Positions 46,550 to 55,334 are shown, numbered from the stretch's first letter. The stretch is DNA of 64,000 bases from UBA12018 sp051656605 (GCA_051656605.1 JBOGCF010000049.1:134797-198796); one strand, 5' to 3'. Notes: generated from the sequence alone by a model not told the origin. Made by a program: numbers and translations.

Positions 46550-46565
46550 ACACTACATGTAGTGT
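46550..46565. promoter_or_regulatory. 16-bp perfect palindrome upstream of small RNA copy 2
   Basis: ACACTACATGTAGTGT is perfectly palindromic. It lies 18 bases before the -7 box of copy 2, over its -33 region, and is absent before copy 1. It may be an operator that makes copy 2 differently regulated. Confidence 0.5.
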
Positions 46566-46583
46566 TATATAACATATAAGTGC

Positions 46584-46670
46584 TATATTTGCACTGTGTT
46601 TTTCATGGTATTAGATTTAAGGTTAACAATGAAGATTGGTTGTCGTGAGACAACCTTTTCTTTTTTATAG
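46584..46670 (+). ncRNA. Small RNA unit, copy 2
   Basis: Same as copy 1 with one base change: -7 box TATATTTG (46584-46591), RNA from about 46597, terminator hairpin at 46638-46655 and T tract to 46667. The offset between the copies is exactly 180 bases. Upstream flanks differ, so each copy has its own control region. Confidence 0.7.
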
Positions 46671-46749
46671 ACATTTCAAACCCTGTAACTCCTTAGAGAG
46701 TGACATTGAGAAAATCTATTTTTTACTTTTTTATTGTGAGTATAAAAAG

Positions 46750-46800
46750 AACTCCGCAATGAGCTTAAGAATCAGAAGCTGTATTGCGGAGTTTATTTTT
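46750..46800. terminator. Bidirectional terminator between the small RNAs and iorB
   Basis: AACTCCGCAAT (46750-46760) pairs with ATTGCGGAGTT (46783-46793), with an inner AGCTT/AAGCT pairing and T-rich flanks on both strands. It probably ends the iorAB transcript. Confidence 0.8.
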
Positions 46801-46814
46801 TTATTAATCAATCG

Positions 46815-47393
46815 TTATTTTCTTTGAGCTGCTTCAAAACCTGCTTTAAGTGCTTTTAAGTTTATATTTACGATATCTTCGCCTTTACGTTCAAATATAT
46901 CGCGTATGCTTTGCTCCAGTGCTTTATATTCAATGTTTAAAAAAGGAGCAGCAGCTCCGAGCATTACGATATTTGCAGTGCGGATAGAACCTATCTCTTT
47001 TGCTATTGCTTCAACGTCAAGCAAAACATGATTTGGAATCTTTTTGATCTCCTCATGAATAGCATTAATGTTTGGATAATTATTGATGTTTTCAAACGGT
47101 TGTGTGTTTGATACGATCCATCCCTCTTTTTTTAGATAGGGTAAATATCTTAAAGCTTCCATAGGTTCTAGTGAAATAATCAAATCAGCAGCACCTTTAG
47201 GGATTAGATCCGAAGCAATTGGTTTGTCAGAGATCCGAAGATTCGATTGTACATCTCCACCTCGTTGGCTCATGCCGTGTACTTCTGCTTGTTTCATATG
47301 AAGATCGTTTTTGATAGCAGCTTTACCAATTACTGCTGCAATAGACAGGATACCTTGTCCGCCTACGCCAGAAAGAATTATATCGACTTTCAT
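46815..47393 (-). CDS. iorB: Indolepyruvate:ferredoxin oxidoreductase, beta subunit
   Basis: This 192-residue protein belongs to the pyruvate/ketoisovalerate oxidoreductase gamma-type family. It has the N-terminal GVGGQGILSIAAVIGKAA and the segment EVHGMSQRGGDVQSNLRI, both hallmarks. It is the partner of IorA, encoded 1 base upstream. The complex oxidises aryl pyruvates to aryl-acetyl-CoA with ferredoxin, in amino-acid fermentation or, in reverse, synthesis. Confidence 0.95.
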   Translation of the reverse strand: MKVDIILSGVGGQGILSIAAVIGKAAIKNDLHMKQAEVHGMSQRGGDVQSNLRISDKPIASDLIPKGAADLIISLEPMEALRYLPYLKKEGWIVSNTQPFENINNYPNINAIHEEIKKIPNHVLLDVEAIAKEIGSIRTANIVMLGAAAPFLNIEYKALEQSIRDIFERKGEDIVNINLKALKAGFEAAQRK

Positions 47394-47394
47394 T

Positions 47395-48990
47395 TTATTT
47401 CTGAGCTTTCTTTTTTCTACTTAAAGTTTGGATGCACTCACGTCTTGGTATGATAACCGACACTCCTTCATGAGTAATCTCTTTGCGGATAAGTTCCTTC
47501 ATATCTTCAAAATACTTTTTAAGAGGAGTGATTACGTGAATGTGATTTTCGTCTACGCCAATACCTTGACAGATAGACTCTATTCGGCCAGTTCCTGCAG
47601 AATCCTGTCCGCCAGTCATAGCTGTAGTTTCGTTGTCGAGAATTAGAATTGTGACGTTTGCATTTTCATTGACACAATCCAATAAGCCTGTGATGCCTGA
47701 ATGAGTAAATGTAGAATCTCCGATTACAGCAATTGCTGGATGTACTCCAGCTTCGCTAGCGCCTTTGGTCATCGTAATAGAAGCTCCCATATCGATACAA
47801 GTATCTATGGCTCTGAATGGAGGAAGAGCACCAAGAGTGTAGCAGCCTATATCGCTAAAAACTTTTGCACCTTCGTGTTCTTTTACAACCTCATTAAGCG
47901 CGTCATATAGATCGCGGTGTCCACATCCTTGGCACAATGCAGGTGGGCGACTTTCTACTATAGGCGAAGGTTGATAGAATGATTTGACCTCTTTTCCAAG
48001 GGCTTTTGCAACTAAGTCTGGATTTAACTCTCCATCACGAGGAAGTGTACCGTCGAGGCGTCCGTGTATTTTGTGATTTGTATCAAGAATGCTTCGCAAT
48101 TGTTCTTCAATCACCGGAAATCCTTCCTCCATAATAATTAGCTCTTTGCACATTTCTGCTAGTTTTCTTACTTGTTTTAGAGGTAGAGGATATTGACTGA
48201 TTTTGAGAACAGGGTTTTCAAAACCAAGAGGAAAGTTTTCTTGTAAATAATTAAAAGCAATACCACTAGCAATGATTCCGATGTTTTTGTTCGGTCCATC
48301 GAAGAAGTGATTGTATTTTGAAACTTCAGACTCTTGGGTAAACTCGTCTTGCTTTTTAAGTAGTTCTTTGTAGCGAGAACGAGCTATCGCAGGAAGAAGG
48401 ATGTATTGTTTGCGGTGGTCAGCAATAAATGAAAGAGGGTTCTGCTCTTTTGCTTTGCGTTGTTCTACACCTGCACGAGAGTGAGCAAGGCGTGTAGTAA
48501 TACGCAGTAATATAGGGTAGCCAAGTTTTTCAGATAGCTCGAAGCCATCATAAATCATATCATACGCCTCTTGTTGATTGCTAGGTTCCAATATAGGAAG
48601 CATCGCAAACTTTCCATATACACGATTGTCTTGTTCATTTTGGGAAGAGTGCATTGATGGATCGTCAGCAGTAAGAATAATCATTCCTCCATGCGTACCA
48701 GCAAGAGCGATATTCATAAAGGCATCTGCAGCGACATTAAGGCCTACGTGCTTCATGCAGGTAAGTGTTCTTTTGCCGGCAAAAGACATACCTATTGCAG
48801 TTTCTAGAGCTGTCTTTTCATTGGCACTCCATTTGCATCGAATGTTTTTTTCTTTTGCATCTGGTGCAGATTGGATATACTCCATGATTTCTGTGGATGG
48901 AGTTCCAGGGTAAGCGTAGATGCCGGATATGCCGGCATCAATTGCGGCTTGAGCTATTGCTTCGTCGCCCAATAATAAGCGTTTTTCCAT
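47395..48990 (-). CDS. iorA: Indolepyruvate:ferredoxin oxidoreductase, alpha subunit
   Basis: This 531-residue protein has the pyruvate ferredoxin oxidoreductase N-terminal domain (GDEAIAQAAIDAGISGIYAYPGTPSTE region), a central domain and a thiamine-diphosphate-binding domain (about 350-510) with CQGCGHRDLYDAL and the metal-binding GDSTFTHSG. It ends soon after IIPRRECIQT. Archaeal IorA proteins of about 620-650 residues carry a C-terminal two-cluster ferredoxin domain; no CxxCxxC cluster is present here, so electrons would pass directly to another carrier. A promoter with a -7 box lies at 49057-49064 and a palindrome at 49039-49053. Confidence 0.94.
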   Translation of the reverse strand: MEKRLLLGDEAIAQAAIDAGISGIYAYPGTPSTEIMEYIQSAPDAKEKNIRCKWSANEKTALETAIGMSFAGKRTLTCMKHVGLNVAADAFMNIALAGTHGGMIILTADDPSMHSSQNEQDNRVYGKFAMLPILEPSNQQEAYDMIYDGFELSEKLGYPILLRITTRLAHSRAGVEQRKAKEQNPLSFIADHRKQYILLPAIARSRYKELLKKQDEFTQESEVSKYNHFFDGPNKNIGIIASGIAFNYLQENFPLGFENPVLKISQYPLPLKQVRKLAEMCKELIIMEEGFPVIEEQLRSILDTNHKIHGRLDGTLPRDGELNPDLVAKALGKEVKSFYQPSPIVESRPPALCQGCGHRDLYDALNEVVKEHEGAKVFSDIGCYTLGALPPFRAIDTCIDMGASITMTKGASEAGVHPAIAVIGDSTFTHSGITGLLDCVNENANVTILILDNETTAMTGGQDSAGTGRIESICQGIGVDENHIHVITPLKKYFEDMKELIRKEITHEGVSVIIPRRECIQTLSRKKKAQK

Positions 48991-49038
48991 TTATGTTTAT
49001 TATAACAGTTAGCTTTGAATGTCTATTAAATTGAAAGT

Positions 49039-49064
49039 AAATGCTGAGCATTTCTACAAATGTA
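49039..49064 (-). promoter_or_regulatory. iorAB promoter with start-point palindrome
   Basis: On the minus strand TACATTTG (49057-49064) fits TAnnTTTG. AAATGCT-G-AGCATTT (49039-49053) is a 15-base dyad overlapping the expected start point near 49050, a likely repressor site. Confidence 0.5.
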
Positions 49065-49125
49065 ATTACTTTGTGCCATAAAACACAACTAATGGTCATG
49101 TTTTGTTATAATAAACGTAATTTTG

Positions 49126-50169
49126 TTAGCGGATATTGCGACGATTTAGAGCGCTGCGATAGCGTTGTGCGTTGACGCTATGCTGAGTTAGATTTTTAGC
49201 AAAAACATGTTTTCCCAAAAAGTCAGGCGAAGCACACATATAATAATAGTCGTGCTGCGCACTATTCAACACAGCTTCAATAGCTTGTATTGAAGGGATA
49301 CGGATGGGCCCTGGAGGAAGTCCGGTTATCAAATAAGTATTATATGGTGATCGTGTTTCGAGATGTGTATGAAGTACGCGACGAATCGAAAAGTCTCCAA
49401 CTGCATATTTAACTGTTGGATCTGCTTGTAATGGCATTTTTACTTTAAGACGGTTCAGATACATTCCTGCAATTAATGGATATTCTGGTAAATAAGCCGA
49501 TTCCTCCTCTATAATTGATGCAAGAGTTGAAACTTCAATAGGAGAAAGTCCTATAGAGTCGGCTTGTTGTCGACGTTTCTCGTTCCAGAATTTATTGTAT
49601 TCACTATTCAATCTGTCAAGAATACGATCACAGCTTGTATTCCAATATACTTGATAGGTATTGGGTATAAACATAGCTATAAATGTAGTATCCGTAAAGC
49701 CATATTTCTCGTAAATAGATTTATTGTTGAGCAATGCTAACATTGTGACAGAGTCGCACATAATGTTTTTGGTAAGCTTTACGGCTAAATCTTCTTTAGT
49801 TCTAACATTATTAAATGTGAGTTTTACCGGAGCTTGATATCCACTTTTTAGTTTCCGTATGATATTTAAATTACTTTCATTTGGAGTAATCTCATATCTA
49901 CCTGTTTTGACCTCACTTGAATATCCAATCACATCAGAAAGAAATAAAAATGATTTGGGCTTAGATAGAGAAGCTTTCTGTTCAAGTGTAGACGTAACTT
50001 CAGAGATAGAATAAGATGGGTATATGTCAATGTAAACTATTTCTGTATTTTTACTTGAGGGTGATAAAGCGGAGTAGTATATAGCTCCGACAATTCCTGC
50101 TAGAGCAAGAAAGCTAATGCAGCAGAGCATAATGACGAATTTCGTTTTTGATAAAAGCGAATTTTTCAT
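49126..50169 (-). CDS. mltG: Endolytic murein transglycosylase MltG
   Basis: With the ATG at 50169 this is a 347-residue protein. It has one N-terminal membrane helix (about 12-32), a LysM-like region and the YceG catalytic domain with the glutamate in IIEEESAYLPEYPLIAGMYLNRL (partly quoted: IIEEESAYLPEYP) and the downstream PLQADPTVKYA and SPYNTYLITGLPPGPI motifs. MltG cuts nascent glycan strands and sets their length. An in-frame TTG at 50212-50214 could add 15 residues, but it lies inside the -7 box region (50203-50210), so it is rejected as the start. Confidence 0.93.
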   Translation of the reverse strand: MKNSLLSKTKFVIMLCCISFLALAGIVGAIYYSALSPSSKNTEIVYIDIYPSYSISEVTSTLEQKASLSKPKSFLFLSDVIGYSSEVKTGRYEITPNESNLNIIRKLKSGYQAPVKLTFNNVRTKEDLAVKLTKNIMCDSVTMLALLNNKSIYEKYGFTDTTFIAMFIPNTYQVYWNTSCDRILDRLNSEYNKFWNEKRRQQADSIGLSPIEVSTLASIIEEESAYLPEYPLIAGMYLNRLKVKMPLQADPTVKYAVGDFSIRRVLHTHLETRSPYNTYLITGLPPGPIRIPSIQAIEAVLNSAQHDYYYMCASPDFLGKHVFAKNLTQHSVNAQRYRSALNRRNIR

Positions 50170-50202
50170 TGAATTTAATTGTTTGATAATCAGAAATGGT
50201 TG

Positions 50203-50210
50203 CAAAGATA
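50203..50210 (-). promoter_or_regulatory. -7 box of mltG
   Basis: On the minus strand TATCTTTG, 33 bases before the mltG ATG at 50169. It decides the start, since a TTG codon further upstream would precede it. Confidence 0.6.
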
Positions 50211-50267
50211 GCAAGTTTTTTATTAAAAAAGTTGGTTAGATATTTTGTTATATTAAAATATTTACCC

Positions 50268-50275
50268 TATTTTTG
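50268..50275 (+). promoter_or_regulatory. -7 box of the tRNA-Ser cluster
   Basis: TATTTTTG followed by GCAACG, 39 bases before the first tRNA. Confidence 0.6.
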
Positions 50276-50314
50276 CAACGCATTTGAGAGATAAATGCAG
50301 TAAAATTCAGTATT

Positions 50315-50401
50315 GGAAGAATGGGTGAGTGGCTGAAACCACCAGTTTGCTAAACTGACGTACTCGTAAGGGTACCGGGGGTTCGAATCCCCCTTCTTCC
50401 G
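50315..50401 (+). tRNA. tRNA-Ser(GCT), copy 1
   Basis: Class II tRNA of 87 bases: acceptor GGAAGAA pairs with TTCTTCC, anticodon loop TTGCTAA (anticodon GCT, reads AGC/AGU), long variable arm and T-loop GTTCGAATC. CCA is not encoded. Confidence 0.95.
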
Positions 50402-50432
50402 CACTGAAAGAATAAAGTTAAGATATACCTAT

Positions 50433-50519
50433 GGAAGGATGGGTGAGTGGCTGAAACCACCAGTTTGCTAAACTGACGTACTCGTAAGGGTACCGGGGGT
50501 TCGAATCCCCCTCCTTCCG
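50433..50519 (+). tRNA. tRNA-Ser(GCT), copy 2
   Basis: As copy 1, except that the acceptor stem is GGAAGGA with TCCTTCC, a compensatory A-U to G-C change. The variable arm and loops are identical. Confidence 0.95.
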
Positions 50520-50548
50520 CAAGGTAAAATATTTTAGCATTCCCATTA

Positions 50549-50635
50549 GGAAGAATGGGTGAGTGGCTGAAACCACCAGTTTGCTAAACTGACGTACTCG
50601 TAAGGGTACCGGGGGTTCGAATCCCCCTTCTTCCG
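50549..50635 (+). tRNA. tRNA-Ser(GCT), copy 3
   Basis: Sequence of the tRNA body identical to copy 1 (acceptor GGAAGAA / TTCTTCC). It is followed 5 bases later by the cluster terminator. Confidence 0.95.
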
Positions 50636-50640
50636 CAATC

Positions 50641-50676
50641 AAAGGCGAGGATCTTCGGATCTCTCGCCTTTTTATT
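50641..50676 (+). terminator. Terminator of the tRNA-Ser cluster
   Basis: AAAGGCGAG and GATC pair around a TTCG tetraloop (50654-50657) with GATC and CTCGCCTTT, followed by T residues. Confidence 0.9.
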
Positions 50677-50951
50677 TTTACACCAGCTAAAGATCACGCG
50701 TAAATTTTTTATCCCACAGAAAATAAGATTGGTACAAAATTAAATACTATGATTCTAACTTATAACTTCTTGATTAGAATCTAAATAGATCTTTAACCGA
50801 TCCTATTTAAAGCTTTTTGCAACTAATGTTCACTTTAAATGTTGTATTCAAATATAAATCTGCAAAAAAGAAGAATGCTTTATTCTAAAAAGTGCTTCAT
50901 GTTTGTTTTTTTATACTCGTGTGTATCTAATTAATTATAAAAGTTATTATT
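50677..50951. other. AT-rich intergenic region before the DyP peroxidase gene
   Basis: No coding frame and no clear -7 box were seen. The promoter of the peroxidase gene must lie here. Confidence 0.4.
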
Positions 50952-51917
50952 ATGGATTTTCAAACCCCTAAAACTATTGCCGGAGCTATGCCTCAAGATG
51001 TTGTTGGTAAAGCAGGAAAGAATGCAGTATTTATTGTGTATAAACTGCTAGATAAGAAACAAACTTTGGATTGTATTAGAGATGTGTGTGCCAATTTTTC
51101 GGCAATGATTCGCAGTATGCAGAACCGATTTCCGGAAGGAGGATTTAGTGCTGTTGTTGGTTTTGGAGCTCAGGCTTGGGGAAAGTATTTTGCAGAGCTA
51201 GGTAATCCGAAAGAGCTATCTACATTTGAAGAGATTAAGGGGGATAAATACACCGCTGTATCAACTCCAGGTGACTTATTTTTTCACATTCGAGCGAATG
51301 AAATGGGATTATGTCATGAATTTGCATCAATTATAGATATGAAATTAACGGATGTTGTCGAGTCTATTGATGAGACACATGGTTTTCGTTATTTAGATGG
51401 AAAGGCAATAATTGGCTTTGTGGATGGAACAGAGAACCCTTCTATTGATCTTGATCCATATTTTTTTGGAGTAATCGGACAGGAGGATCAGCCTTTTGCC
51501 GGAGGAAGTTATGTGTTTGTGCAGAAGTACATCCATGATATGAAAAGCTGGAATGCAACTTCTGTTTATGAGCAAGAAAAAGTAATCGGGCGTCATAAAT
51601 TTAACGATGTAGAGCTTTCTGACGCAGAAAAACCAGATAATGCTCATAACGCAGTTACTAACATTCAAGATGAAGAAGGCAATGATTTGAAAATAATTAG
51701 AGGAAATATGCCTTTTTCAAATACCTCAAAAGGAGAGTATGGTACATACTTTATTGGATATGCATCAACATTTAGTACTACTCGTAAGATGCTTGAGAAT
51801 ATGTTCATCGGATCTCCAAAAGGAAATACCGATCGTTTACTCGATTTCAGCACAGCCGTTACAGGAACACTATTCTTCGCCCCTTCATATAATTTATTGA
51901 ATCAGATGGGCGAATAA
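50952..51917 (+). CDS. DyP-type heme peroxidase
   Basis: This 321-residue protein carries the DyP signature GFVDGTENP (155-163; catalytic Asp158), a probable heme-ligand histidine in DNAHNAV (His232) and a distal arginine in IIRGNMPF (Arg250). There is no signal peptide, so the enzyme is cytoplasmic or encapsulated. It uses hydrogen peroxide to oxidise small substrates or may act in deferrochelation-like heme chemistry. A close relative from B. theta has a known structure, to my recollection. It is monocistronic with a terminator at 51944-51979. Confidence 0.94.
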   Translation: MDFQTPKTIAGAMPQDVVGKAGKNAVFIVYKLLDKKQTLDCIRDVCANFSAMIRSMQNRFPEGGFSAVVGFGAQAWGKYFAELGNPKELSTFEEIKGDKYTAVSTPGDLFFHIRANEMGLCHEFASIIDMKLTDVVESIDETHGFRYLDGKAIIGFVDGTENPSIDLDPYFFGVIGQEDQPFAGGSYVFVQKYIHDMKSWNATSVYEQEKVIGRHKFNDVELSDAEKPDNAHNAVTNIQDEEGNDLKIIRGNMPFSNTSKGEYGTYFIGYASTFSTTRKMLENMFIGSPKGNTDRLLDFSTAVTGTLFFAPSYNLLNQMGE

Positions 51918-51943
51918 ATAAAGTCATTTTACGACATAAAATA

Positions 51944-51979
51944 AGCGGCACAAATCTAATACATAGATATTGTGCCGCT
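51944..51979. terminator. Bidirectional terminator between the DyP and tricorn genes
   Basis: AGCGGCACAA (51944-51953) pairs with TTGTGCCGCT (51970-51979). The genes on either side converge. Confidence 0.75.
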
Positions 51980-51995
51980 CTTCGTATAAGCTAGA

Positions 51996-54900
51996 TTAAT
52001 TTGATTTTAGCAAATGTTTTACAGCCTCTTCCAGTTGTTTGTCTATTCCTTGTAGTTCTTCTTCCGGAGAATTATAGACAAGGATATCCGGTTGAAGTTC
52101 TTTATTCTCAAGGTAGTTCCCTTCCATATCTTTTACCGCAACTTGAGGAATGCCAAATACAATAGAAGGATCTATTTGAGGCTCCCACCATACGGCAGTC
52201 ATGGTTCCTGGAACAGGAGTACCAATAAGTTTGCCAACTCCGAGTTGTTGATAAACAAAAGGAAATCCGTGAGCATTAGAGTAATTGTCTTCACATACCA
52301 ATACCGCCGATTTTTTCAACCATTTATTGTAGGGATCGCTACCAATGTATTGTCCACGAGGTGCAAATTGTTGATACTCTTTACCACTTAGTAATGTAAC
52401 AAGATCGTCATGTAGCCATCCGCCACCATTATGGCGTGTATCAACAATTACGCCTTCCTTGCTGCGACAACGACCCAGCAATTCTGAGTATGTTTTTCGG
52501 AAACTTTCGCTATCCATTCCTTTTACGTGTACATAGCCAAGTTTGCCGTTTGATAATTTATCAACCAACGCACGACGTTGTTCTACCCAGCGATCATAAA
52601 GTAATCCGTTTTCTTGCCCGTAAGAAAAGGGTTTCACTTGTTCATCAAATCGTTTACCGCTAGCCGGATCATAGATTGAAAGCAAGGTGAGTTTACCACC
52701 TTTTCCTGCAAGTAGAGGATAGAAGTCTGTATTTTTTAAGATTGATGTACCATCAATCTTTTCGATAACCATTCCATCTTTAATTTTTAGGTTCGATTTA
52801 TCTAGAGGTCCTTTCTTTAAAATCTCTTTGATCAATAAACCATCACCATCATACTTGTTGTCGTAAAAAGCCCCAAGGGTGGCTGTTTGAAGAGTTGCGC
52901 CGCTACCGCCAAAACGTGCTCCTGTATGAGAAGCATTCAATTCGCCGAGTAATTCGCTGAGCATCTCCGCAAAATCATAGTTGTTGTTGATATGAGGTAA
53001 GAATTTGGCATAATCGTTTTTATACCCATTCCAGTCTATACCATGGATATCGGTTACATAAAACTTGTCAGCTACTTGCTGCCATGCATGATCGAAAATA
53101 TAATCTCTTGTTTCGGCCGGACGAGCCTTGAAAGGTGCATTGTAGCTAATATTTGTGACTTTATTACCTCCGGTTTCAATCTTTTTTAATTGACCATTGC
53201 TTGCCATATAGATGTTTTTGCCATCCTTGTCCATATTAAGACTACCAAAACCAACCCCTTTGATAATTAATTTCGTAGAATTGTCTTTGAAGTTGCGCTC
53301 CCAAAGATCGCCACCTCCTTCAAAACTTGCTATGTAATAAAGCTTTTCACCATCAGGTGTAAGAACTGCATCACCTAGTGACGACGAATTGATGGTAAGA
53401 CGCATTATACGGTCTTTAGCATTTACCAAATCAAATTGCAAAGGCTCCGTTTTTTGTTCCTCTTTTTTGACTGTGTCTTTCTTGGAAACGTTTTTCTTAT
53501 CCTTGTCTCTATTCGGCTTCTCATCATTATAAGCTTCTTTGTTTTCTTTATTTACCTCTTCAAAAAGTTTAGCTTCTTCTTTAGACATTCTAAACTTATC
53601 GAAGGCTTCATCTTCAAAGAACATGATATACATATCACGTTGAGCTCCCCAGCTTCCATGGCTTCTATAGCCGGCACGATCCGAAGACCAAGTCATCGCT
53701 TTGCCATCTAGTACCCATTTAGGGCCGGCATCAGCATATCCACTTTCTGTAAGATTATGAATTGTGCCACTTCCGTCGGCTTTGATCAATGCGATATCGG
53801 TATTATTCCATCCTCCCACGCCAATGTATTTTGCCAGAATCCATTTGCTATCCGGCGACCATTGAAACCATTGATCTCCATCAGTATATGAATAATTGTA
53901 TTTTCCTTCGAGAACAGTACGTGTCTTTTTAGACTCAAGATTTATTACTTTGATGGTAGTGCGATCCTCTAAGTATGCAATCTCTTTTCCATCTGGAGAT
54001 ATTTGAGGTTGGAATGATGCTATTTTAGCATTGGTAATCGGAGTCTCTTTTATTTCACTCGCATACGTAAAATATTTATCCTTCGGGTTGGCACGTTCTG
54101 CTTTATAAATATTCCAAATCCCATTTCTTTCAGAAGAGTAGATAATTGATTTGCCGTCTGGAGAAAACTCGATGTTGCGTTCTTGTTCCGGTGTATTTGT
54201 AATTTGTTTAGTAGTTTCAAATTCAGCAGAAGTAACATATACGTCACCGCGCAATATAAAAGCGATTTCTTTTCCATCAGGAGAAACAGCCATTTGTCCG
54301 GCTCCATTTTGAAGAAAAAGATCTTTGGGTTCATCAGTAATATCAGAAACAATATTGATTGCAATCTTTTGCGGATTATTACCTTCTTTTACAGTGTATA
54401 TTTCTCCATCGTATGCATAGCAAAGCGTTCCATTATCGGCTTTTGATAGAAAACGGACAGGATGTTTTTGATGATTGGTAATGCGAATGTCCTTTGCGTT
54501 CTTATCGGTTAGGCTTTTCTTATAAATATTGAAAGTCCCATCTTGTTCGCTAAGGTAGAACATTGCTCTTTCATTGTCTGTCCAAATACCGTTACGGTCT
54601 TCTCCTTTGAAGTTTGTTACTTTTGTAAAAGTAGGCGAAGCACCAGAAATATCCATCATCCACACATCGCGAGCAATAGAGGATTGATGGTGTTTTCTCC
54701 AAGGATCTTCATAGCCTTTCTTATCCGTATACAAAGCCTTTTTACCGTCTTTAGAGAAGCAGATGTTTTCCAAACCTTCCGATGAGTATAACTTAGATCT
54801 ACCTCCATTGGTGCTCACTTCATAGATCTGACTGTAAACTCTAGACGGAAACTTGATGTGATTCACATCGTTTTGAATTGATGCAGAAAAAAGAACCTTA

Positions 54901-55259
54901 TCATTTAGATAAACTTCGGGGTATTCATTTGCAGAGTGAGACGTTAATTGTGTGGGAACTCCACCGTTTTTTGAAACGGTATATACATCAAAGCTACCTT
55001 TTCGATCACTTGCAAAAGCAATATTCCTTCCATCTTGCGACCAGATTGGTCGTGTGTCATGTGCTGTATGTGTGGTGATTTGAGAAGCTTTACCTCCTTG
55101 ACTAGGTACAGTATAAATATCTCCTTTATAGCAAAATGCAATTGTTGATCCGTCGGGAGAGATAGTACAATTGCGCAACCAAAGAGGAGCATCTTGTGCG
55201 TAAATGCTGGATCCAATGCAAGTACAAGCAAGAAGTGATAATAATGTTTTTCTTTTCAT
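51996..55259 (-). CDS. Tricorn-like S41 family protease
   Basis: This 1087-residue exported protein (signal peptide 1-21) has two N-terminal beta-propellers made of TolB/WD40-like repeats (for example QGGKASQITTHTAHDTRPIWS and SPDGKEIAY units, residues about 25-640), a Lys/Glu-rich insertion at about 575-612, a C1 helical domain (about 700-760), a PDZ domain (about 800-880) and an S41 core. Catalytic residues by family pattern are His in LNASHTGAR, Ser-Asn in NYSNAHGFP and the GGG loop VDTRHNGGGW. Tricorn degrades peptides released by other proteases; here it is likely periplasmic. It has its own promoter at 55298-55305. Confidence 0.93.
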   Translation of the reverse strand: MKRKTLLSLLACTCIGSSIYAQDAPLWLRNCTISPDGSTIAFCYKGDIYTVPSQGGKASQITTHTAHDTRPIWSQDGRNIAFASDRKGSFDVYTVSKNGGVPTQLTSHSANEYPEVYLNDKVLFSASIQNDVNHIKFPSRVYSQIYEVSTNGGRSKLYSSEGLENICFSKDGKKALYTDKKGYEDPWRKHHQSSIARDVWMMDISGASPTFTKVTNFKGEDRNGIWTDNERAMFYLSEQDGTFNIYKKSLTDKNAKDIRITNHQKHPVRFLSKADNGTLCYAYDGEIYTVKEGNNPQKIAINIVSDITDEPKDLFLQNGAGQMAVSPDGKEIAFILRGDVYVTSAEFETTKQITNTPEQERNIEFSPDGKSIIYSSERNGIWNIYKAERANPKDKYFTYASEIKETPITNAKIASFQPQISPDGKEIAYLEDRTTIKVINLESKKTRTVLEGKYNYSYTDGDQWFQWSPDSKWILAKYIGVGGWNNTDIALIKADGSGTIHNLTESGYADAGPKWVLDGKAMTWSSDRAGYRSHGSWGAQRDMYIMFFEDEAFDKFRMSKEEAKLFEEVNKENKEAYNDEKPNRDKDKKNVSKKDTVKKEEQKTEPLQFDLVNAKDRIMRLTINSSSLGDAVLTPDGEKLYYIASFEGGGDLWERNFKDNSTKLIIKGVGFGSLNMDKDGKNIYMASNGQLKKIETGGNKVTNISYNAPFKARPAETRDYIFDHAWQQVADKFYVTDIHGIDWNGYKNDYAKFLPHINNNYDFAEMLSELLGELNASHTGARFGGSGATLQTATLGAFYDNKYDGDGLLIKEILKKGPLDKSNLKIKDGMVIEKIDGTSILKNTDFYPLLAGKGGKLTLLSIYDPASGKRFDEQVKPFSYGQENGLLYDRWVEQRRALVDKLSNGKLGYVHVKGMDSESFRKTYSELLGRCRSKEGVIVDTRHNGGGWLHDDLVTLLSGKEYQQFAPRGQYIGSDPYNKWLKKSAVLVCEDNYSNAHGFPFVYQQLGVGKLIGTPVPGTMTAVWWEPQIDPSIVFGIPQVAVKDMEGNYLENKELQPDILVYNSPEEELQGIDKQLEEAVKHLLKSN

Positions 55260-55297
55260 GGACTGATATTGTAATTCTATGTTTTGTCTAAGTGTTG

Positions 55298-55305
55298 CAA
55301 ATATA
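55298..55305 (-). promoter_or_regulatory. -7 box of the tricorn gene
   Basis: On the minus strand TATATTTG, 38 bases before the tricorn ATG. Confidence 0.65.
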
Positions 55306-55334
55306 TAAATATATTAAAGGAGTCTTAGGTTTGT

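Noticed and set aside
46404..46670. The two 87-base direct repeats as a CRISPR array or insertion-sequence ends
   Set aside because: Only two long copies, each with promoter and terminator; no short repeat-spacer pattern, no cas genes, no transposase.
49073..49078. TGGCAC on the minus strand upstream of iorA as a sigma-54 promoter
   Set aside because: The -12 GC element is absent at the required spacing, whereas a good TAnnTTTG box lies at 49057-49064.
50170..50214. A TTG-initiated extension of mltG
   Set aside because: The TTG codon lies upstream of the predicted transcription start and next to the -7 box; ATG at 50169 gives a normal membrane anchor.
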